64,000 bases of DNA from Trichomonas vaginalis G3 (taxonomy: Eukaryota > Parabasalia > Trichomonadida > Trichomonadidae): positions 3,543,962-3,607,961 of the forward strand of contig NC_067208.1 of the NCBI RefSeq assembly GCF_026262505.1, in the 5' to 3' direction. The notes under the pieces are model-generated. The model saw only the letters and a list, made by a program, of their open reading frames with translations, ran no database searches and was not told where the DNA came from. This document shows positions 62,519-64,000 of this stretch, one piece after another. Within the stretch, counting starts at the first letter, position 1. The number at the start of each line of letters is the position of its first letter. The position numbers were made by a program, and so were the translations under genes.

Positions 62519-62754
62519 TTGCAATGGACAATTCGCAACAATTAATAATAAATTATATAATCAGTACTAATTATTTAAATTCACTGTAACAAATACGAAC
62601 TCTTTGAAAATTAAATTGAGAAATCAAGCCGCATCATCTTTTGAATATAAAGTTTTTCATATTTCAATTGATATTAAACAATTGATGAATGCTTTCGTTA
62701 ATAATGGTCTTTAATTACAATTTTTTGATTATATAAATTCATAAATCATGAATA

Positions 62755-63801
62755 TTAATATAAGCAGATCCCATAACGCCTTCGTCTAAAGGAAAATTGA
62801 TGATATAAATCAAAAGCAGATCTCATAGGCTTTTTATCTATAATAGGAAACTCTGCTTCACACAGATATGATGAAAAGTGAGAAAGATGATGAATAGAAG
62901 ATGTATTTTGAACATTATTTGTTGTAACTGATCCTTTTGTTTTATCTGTTCTGTCACAGAAAGAATCTTTAACTGTAATTAAACCAGAATATTGATGATA
63001 AAATTCTTCTCCTGGTCCTATGTTTCCAAGAAATGAACAGTTTTCAATAAGAACAGTTGATTTACCTGCATAGAATGTAGTTCCATAATCAGATTTTTTG
63101 TGTTCATTATTCAAAACATTACAAAAATTAAAATTATAGTTACCATAATATAATTCTAAAATTCTATAATTTGATGTTGTGTTACAAAATGATGAATATG
63201 TTACGTTACTTAGACTTGTTGGTTCAAATAGACGTATTCCTGCTCCATAGTTTGCTTCACAGAAACTTGTGTTAATTGATTTAACTTCAATATTTCCATA
63301 TTTAAGATAATTTGTACAATATTTTTCTAAATTTCCGCATAAATAAAAAGAACTTTCATAAAGATAATTTTTATTATTTGATTTATTAACTAATTCAACA
63401 TATGAATGATGTCCCCAATCAGAGTTTGTTTTTGATTTGTAGCCACATGTTCGGTATTGGACAATGGAACTATCACATTTAAAGTAGAGAGATCCACCAT
63501 ATGAATTACTACTGCAGTTAGTAAATGAACAATATGAGTTAAGAAACTTATTTCTTGTATTCGTAAAATAAATGGCACTTTTAGTTGTAATATCAATGAA
63601 TATACAGTTATATAAGAAACACTCATTATTTGTTGATGTTGCTTGAACATTTTTACCTTGAATTGGTTTTGAATTAAGTGATGTATTGTAAAAGAGTTCC
63701 CAAACATTATTAGGTGATTGATCAAAGTGTAAATTATTCATAGTTGATGTGTGTTTTGATACTGTTATCTGAAAATCGTGATTGAATTTCATTGTTTTCA
63801 T
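62755..63801 (-). CDS. Pmp-like (polymorphic membrane protein) beta-helix protein
   Basis: 348 residues from ATG 63,801. It has Pmp-type motifs: SYGGSLYFKCDSS (GG-A/S-I/L-Y variant), NYGAGIRLF, YGTTFYAGKSTVLIENCSFLGN and repeated xxFxNC/SSFCN strands, as in Chlamydia-type and trichomonad Pmps. No signal peptide; the end is basic (FRRRRYGICLY) and lacks a membrane segment, so the usual C-terminal anchor may be lost or lie in another frame. An initiator TCATT sits 9 nt before the ATG and a perfect hairpin lies just upstream of it. Probably a surface or secreted protein by family. Confidence 0.7.
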   Translation of the reverse strand: MKTMKFNHDFQITVSKHTSTMNNLHFDQSPNNVWELFYNTSLNSKPIQGKNVQATSTNNECFLYNCIFIDITTKSAIYFTNTRNKFLNSYCSFTNCSSNSYGGSLYFKCDSSIVQYRTCGYKSKTNSDWGHHSYVELVNKSNNKNYLYESSFYLCGNLEKYCTNYLKYGNIEVKSINTSFCEANYGAGIRLFEPTSLSNVTYSSFCNTTSNYRILELYYGNYNFNFCNVLNNEHKKSDYGTTFYAGKSTVLIENCSFLGNIGPGEEFYHQYSGLITVKDSFCDRTDKTKGSVTTNNVQNTSSIHHLSHFSSYLCEAEFPIIDKKPMRSAFDLYHQFSFRRRRYGICLY

Positions 63802-63811
63802 CAAAAAAATG

Positions 63812-63862
63812 AATCGGCATTATTTGACATTTCAATGATGTAAATGTCAAATAATGCCGATT
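63812..63862. promoter_or_regulatory. Perfect 21-bp hairpin in the Pmp-like gene promoter
   Basis: AATCGGCATTATTTGACATTT (63,812-63,832) and its exact reverse complement (63,842-63,862) enclose the 9-nt loop CAATGATGT. The hairpin ends next to the initiator at 63,808-63,812. CAATGATGTAAAT occurs again near 63,948. It may be a protein-binding palindrome or a cruciform. Confidence 0.8.
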
Positions 63863-64000
63863 TATTTGAATCTGATATTCAAGTTATGAAATTGCGATTC
63901 TTTTAGCTGTCATCAGCATTTTAACAGCTAGTGCATGGAAACAATGATGTAAATCATTCTAATCTTATATAAAAACATCGATTTTGCTGATTAAATTTTT

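Overview
The window is AT-rich eukaryotic DNA that looks like a parabasalid such as Trichomonas vaginalis. The reasons are BspA-type leucine-rich-repeat genes, glycine-rich surface proteins, polymorphic-membrane-protein (Pmp)-like beta-helix proteins, a beta-tubulin, a MATE transporter and a BEACH protein, most of them without visible introns. The window also carries many DNA transposons and a Maverick/Polinton, and the tubulin gene has a trichomonad-type initiator (TCA+1YW) about 10 nt before its ATG. The species is inferred, not proven.

Layout. 1-6.65 kb is part of a virus-like element: two inverted copies of a D5/SF3-type helicase region flank a 195-bp spacer, followed by paired hairpins, an iteron-like array and four small genes. 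7-35 kb is a surface-gene nursery: two near-identical discoidin-like genes, glycine-rich genes, BspA genes, a divergent beta-tubulin and four tandem beta-helix genes. It is strewn with duplicated and truncated pieces, a piggyBac-like TTAA MITE family (three copies) and a hAT-like insertion whose empty site is also present in the window. 35.7-37.2 kb is a MATE transporter with one frame break. 37,423-48,816 is a fossil Maverick bounded by inverted repeats and a 5-bp target duplication (ACATT), with an assembly gap inside. 49,226-54,693 is an IS481-like DNA transposon (14-bp target duplication, TGT...ACA ends, inverted repeats of more than 800 bp) that holds two further inverted-repeat structures. 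55-64 kb has an unrecognised small gene, a 1.8-kb region without genes, a BEACH-family gene spread over several frames, and a Pmp-like gene with a perfect 21-bp hairpin in its promoter.

How it fits together. The host genes encode mainly predicted surface proteins, with few housekeeping genes among them. Three unrelated surface families share two oddities. Their reading frames begin at TTG or CTG in place of ATG at matching positions, often right after an in-frame TAA. They also end in a short hydrophobic tail. The mobile elements supply inverted repeats and hairpins at several scales. The strongest candidates for something undescribed are the structured 0.93-kb sequence nested in the IS481-like element (with a three-way-junction fold), the helicase palindrome with its iteron-like array, and the non-ATG starts. 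No rRNA, tRNA or CRISPR was seen.
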